Shown: positions 62,448 to 64,000 of the stretch, in pieces
How positions within the stretch are numbered: the first letter of the stretch is position 1
Layout of the letters: each line of letters opens with the position of its first letter
Assembly (NCBI RefSeq): GCF_000949385.2
Contig: NZ_JYKO02000001.1
Location: 372,001-436,000 of the forward strand
DNA length: 64,000 nucleotides
Direction of reading: 5' to 3'
Source of the DNA: Pseudomonas sp. LFM046
GTDB taxonomy: Bacteria > Pseudomonadota > Gammaproteobacteria > Pseudomonadales > Pseudomonadaceae
Made by a program: the position numbers and the translations under genes
Notes under the pieces: generated by a model
The model's database searches: none
Told to the model about the DNA's origin: nothing
What the model saw: the letters and a program-made list of their open reading frames with translations, nothing else

Positions 62448-63095
62448 TCAGATCCGGTACGTGCTCTTGGTCATGACCTTGGACAGCAGGGTCATGCCGA
62501 ACTTCACCGGCGCCGGGAAGCGCAGGCCACCGGCCTCCAGGGCGCTGGTGGCGTGCTGCTCTTCGTCGGTGCGCATCTGCTCGAGGATGGCGCGGGACTT
62601 GGCGTCATCGGCCGGCAGCTGCCCCAGGTGCTCGTCGAGGTGCTTGCACACCTGATCTTCGGTGGCGGCGACGAAGCCCAGGCTGACCTTGTCGCTGATC
62701 AGGCCGGCCATGGCGCCAACGCCGAAGGACAGACCATAGAAGATCGGGTTGAGCACGCTCGGGCGGCTGCCCAGTTCGCGGATGCGCTGCTCGCACCAGG
62801 CCAAGTGATCGACTTCTTCCTCGGCGGCGTGCTCCATGGCGGCACGCACCTCCGGCAGCTTGGCGGTCAGCGCCTGCCCCTGATAGAGCGCCTGGGCGCA
62901 GACCTCGCCGGTGTGGTTGATGCGCATCAGCCCGGCGATATGGCGGGCATCCTCGGTCTTGAGCTCAGCGTCTGGCTGGCCGTCGGCGGGGGAGGGGCGG
63001 AAGGGCTGGCCGGTGAAGGGCAGCAGCGTACGCAGTGCGGCATCGGCCTGCAGCAACAGGCGGTCGGCTGGGGAGTAGAAACGATCGCTGGCCAT
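62448..63095 (-). CDS. coq7: 2-nonaprenyl-3-methyl-6-methoxy-1,4-benzoquinol hydroxylase
   Basis: This 215-residue membrane-bound di-iron hydroxylase acts late in ubiquinone synthesis. Ferritin-like iron ligands are visible in [18 protein letters not shown] and [10 protein letters not shown]. The ATG at 63095 ([14 protein letters not shown]) fits the family; ten upstream codons from 63125 are probably untranslated. It lies between speD and the HIT gene. Confidence 0.95.
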   Translation of the reverse strand: MASDRFYSPADRLLLQADAALRTLLPFTGQPFRPSPADGQPDAELKTEDARHIAGLMRINHTGEVCAQALYQGQALTAKLPEVRAAMEHAAEEEVDHLAWCEQRIRELGSRPSVLNPIFYGLSFGVGAMAGLISDKVSLGFVAATEDQVCKHLDEHLGQLPADDAKSRAILEQMRTDEEQHATSALEAGGLRFPAPVKFGMTLLSKVMTKSTYRI

Positions 63096-63176
63096 GCGGC
63101 ACCTCCGTGAGATTTCGGCGCGCATTCTAACTCAAGGGGCCGGCCTGGGCTTGACGGACATCAGGCCGGACGCGAA

Positions 63177-63196
63177 AGGCGGGAGGTGTCCCGCCT
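63177..63196 (-). terminator. terminator of the HIT gene
   Basis: AGGCGGGA/TCCCGCCT (8 perfect pairs, four-base loop) lies 18 bases past the HIT gene stop on the minus strand, with a short T-run. A second GC hairpin lies at about 63140-63169. Confidence 0.55.
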
Positions 63197-63213
63197 CGAG
63201 TGTGCTGTGGAAA

Positions 63214-63552
63214 TCAGCCCGGCGGCCAGTGCATCTGTCGCTGGCCGAGCACATGCATGTGGATATGGAACACCGTCTGGCCGCCCTGCTCATTGCAGTT
63301 CATCACCAGGCGGAAACCGGCCTCGCAGCCTTGCTCGTTGGCCAGCCGCTGGGCCGTGTAGGCGATATGCCCGACCAGGGCCTTGTCGTCCTCGGTCAGG
63401 TCCGTGAGGGTGCGTATGTGCTTCTTCGGGATTACCAGGAAGTGCACCGGCGCCTGCGGGGCAATGTCGTGGAAGGCGACGACCTGGTCGTCTTCGTAGA
63501 GCTTGCGGGCGGGAATTTGCCCTGAGGCGATCTTGCAGAACAGACAGTCCAC
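63214..63552 (-). CDS. histidine triad (HIT) nucleotide hydrolase family protein
   Basis: This 112-residue Hint-branch protein hydrolyses nucleoside phosphoramidates in characterised relatives. The triad TVFHIHMHVLGQR and the N-terminal CLFCKIASGQIPA are intact. The start is GTG at 63552 with GGAG upstream. It is divergent from the ATPase-like gene at 63643. Confidence 0.94.
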   Translation of the reverse strand: MDCLFCKIASGQIPARKLYEDDQVVAFHDIAPQAPVHFLVIPKKHIRTLTDLTEDDKALVGHIAYTAQRLANEQGCEAGFRLVMNCNEQGGQTVFHIHMHVLGQRQMHWPPG

Positions 63553-63642
63553 TGGAATTCTCCGGCCTGTTATAAGAAACCCCGAGTTTAGCGGTGAGCC
63601 ATTTCCCCGGCCAGCATCGGCCTGCGCCTGCAAGGAGCCTCT

Positions 63643-64000
63643 GTGAAGAACGATATCCACGACCTCGGCCTGGTGCTGGATTCGCGTGTGAAGCTGATCC
63701 TGATCGAATCCTGGGACGAGCGCCGGGTGCTGGAAACCCTCACCAGCCTGGCGGTGAAACGCGGGTTGGGGCTGTACACCTGGGCGGTGAGCGAAGGCCT
63801 GCAGCGCCTGGGATTCGGCGGGGATAGCCTGGGTGACGGCGACAGCCGCGAGCCGGAAACCGCTCTGAAGCTGATCAAGGCCGATCCGCAGCCAAACCTC
63901 TACGTGATGTGCGACCTGCATCCCTACCTCGACGACAACCCGAAGGTGGTGCGCCTGCTCAAGGAAGTGGCCATGGCTGAGGGCAACCACAAACCCACCC
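63643..64000 (+). CDS. AAA-ATPase-like protein (N-terminal part, cut by window edge)
   Basis: The first 119 codons are present; the frame remains open at the last base. It starts with GTG (KNDIHDLGLVLDSRVKLILI) after AAGGAG. The N-terminal stretch (IESWDERRVLETLTSLAVKR, later NLYVMCDLHPYLDDNPKVVR) matches the pre-ATPase region of the predicted ATPase that follows the HIT gene in P. aeruginosa (PA0657). No Walker motif lies within the visible part, so the assignment rests on gene order. Confidence 0.75.
   Translation, partial: MKNDIHDLGLVLDSRVKLILIESWDERRVLETLTSLAVKRGLGLYTWAVSEGLQRLGFGGDSLGDGDSREPETALKLIKADPQPNLYVMCDLHPYLDDNPKVVRLLKEVAMAEGNHKPT

Overview
The window is chromosomal DNA from a high-GC gamma-proteobacterium, almost certainly a Pseudomonas. 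From the tRNA at 17.3 kb to the right end, the gene order follows the P. aeruginosa PA0575-PA0657 neighbourhood as I remember it: rmcA, rpoD-dnaG-rpsU, tsaD, plsY, folB-folK, cca, spoVR-yeaH-prkA, glpE-apaH-apaG-ksgA-pdxA-surA-lptD, amgK-murU, agtSR, agtABCD, rpe-gph-trpE, trpGDC-vfr, speD, coq7. No transposase, integrase, CRISPR array or rRNA gene was seen.

The left 17 kb is accessory and mostly metabolic. (a) At 1-2.3 kb a GntP-type carboxylate permease, cut by the window edge, sits behind a sigma-54 promoter, three upstream palindromes and a sigma-54 activator resembling HbcR, the 3-hydroxybutyrate regulator. (b) At 2.5-4.3 kb are a DMT exporter and a divergent LysR regulator. (c) At 4.4-13.4 kb is a divergent catabolic locus. 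One strand carries a polyamine-type ABC importer, a cytosine-deaminase-like hydrolase, a second amidohydrolase lacking the usual HxH motif, and a flavin reductase. The other strand carries a GntR/FCD regulator and a hydantoin/Asp-Glu racemase-family enzyme. The substrate is unknown; an imported cationic nitrogen compound that is hydrolysed and possibly racemised would fit. (d) At 13.4-14.2 kb is an orphan BRO-N (antirepressor-like) gene behind a strongly structured leader. (e) At 14.2-17.2 kb are an SDR oxidoreductase, an AraC regulator and a two-gene unit with a Dabb-domain protein. REP-like palindromes are concentrated in this half.

The right part is core. At 17-25.6 kb are the multi-sensor c-di-GMP protein RmcA and the macromolecular-synthesis operon. 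At 25.7-30 kb are tRNA t6A and CCA modification, phospholipid and folate genes. At 30-35 kb is the PrkA kinase/YeaH/SpoVR stress module. At 35-43 kb is an envelope/housekeeping run ending in surA-lptD, divergent from the MurNAc-recycling genes amgK-murU. At 46.7-54.3 kb is the AgtS/AgtR two-component system with the AgtABCD transporter (GABA/5-aminovalerate in P. aeruginosa). At 54.4-60 kb are rpe-gph-trpEGDC; a Trp-rich leader peptide forms the end of gph, and trpE and trpG are adjacent, so the pyocin cluster found at this spot in P. aeruginosa is absent. Vfr, OsmC, SpeD, Coq7, a HIT protein and the start of an ATPase gene complete the window.

Themes that link the genes are amine/polyamine handling (two Pot-type importers, SpeD, AgtSR) and two membrane sensors built on periplasmic solute-binding domains (RmcA, AgtS).
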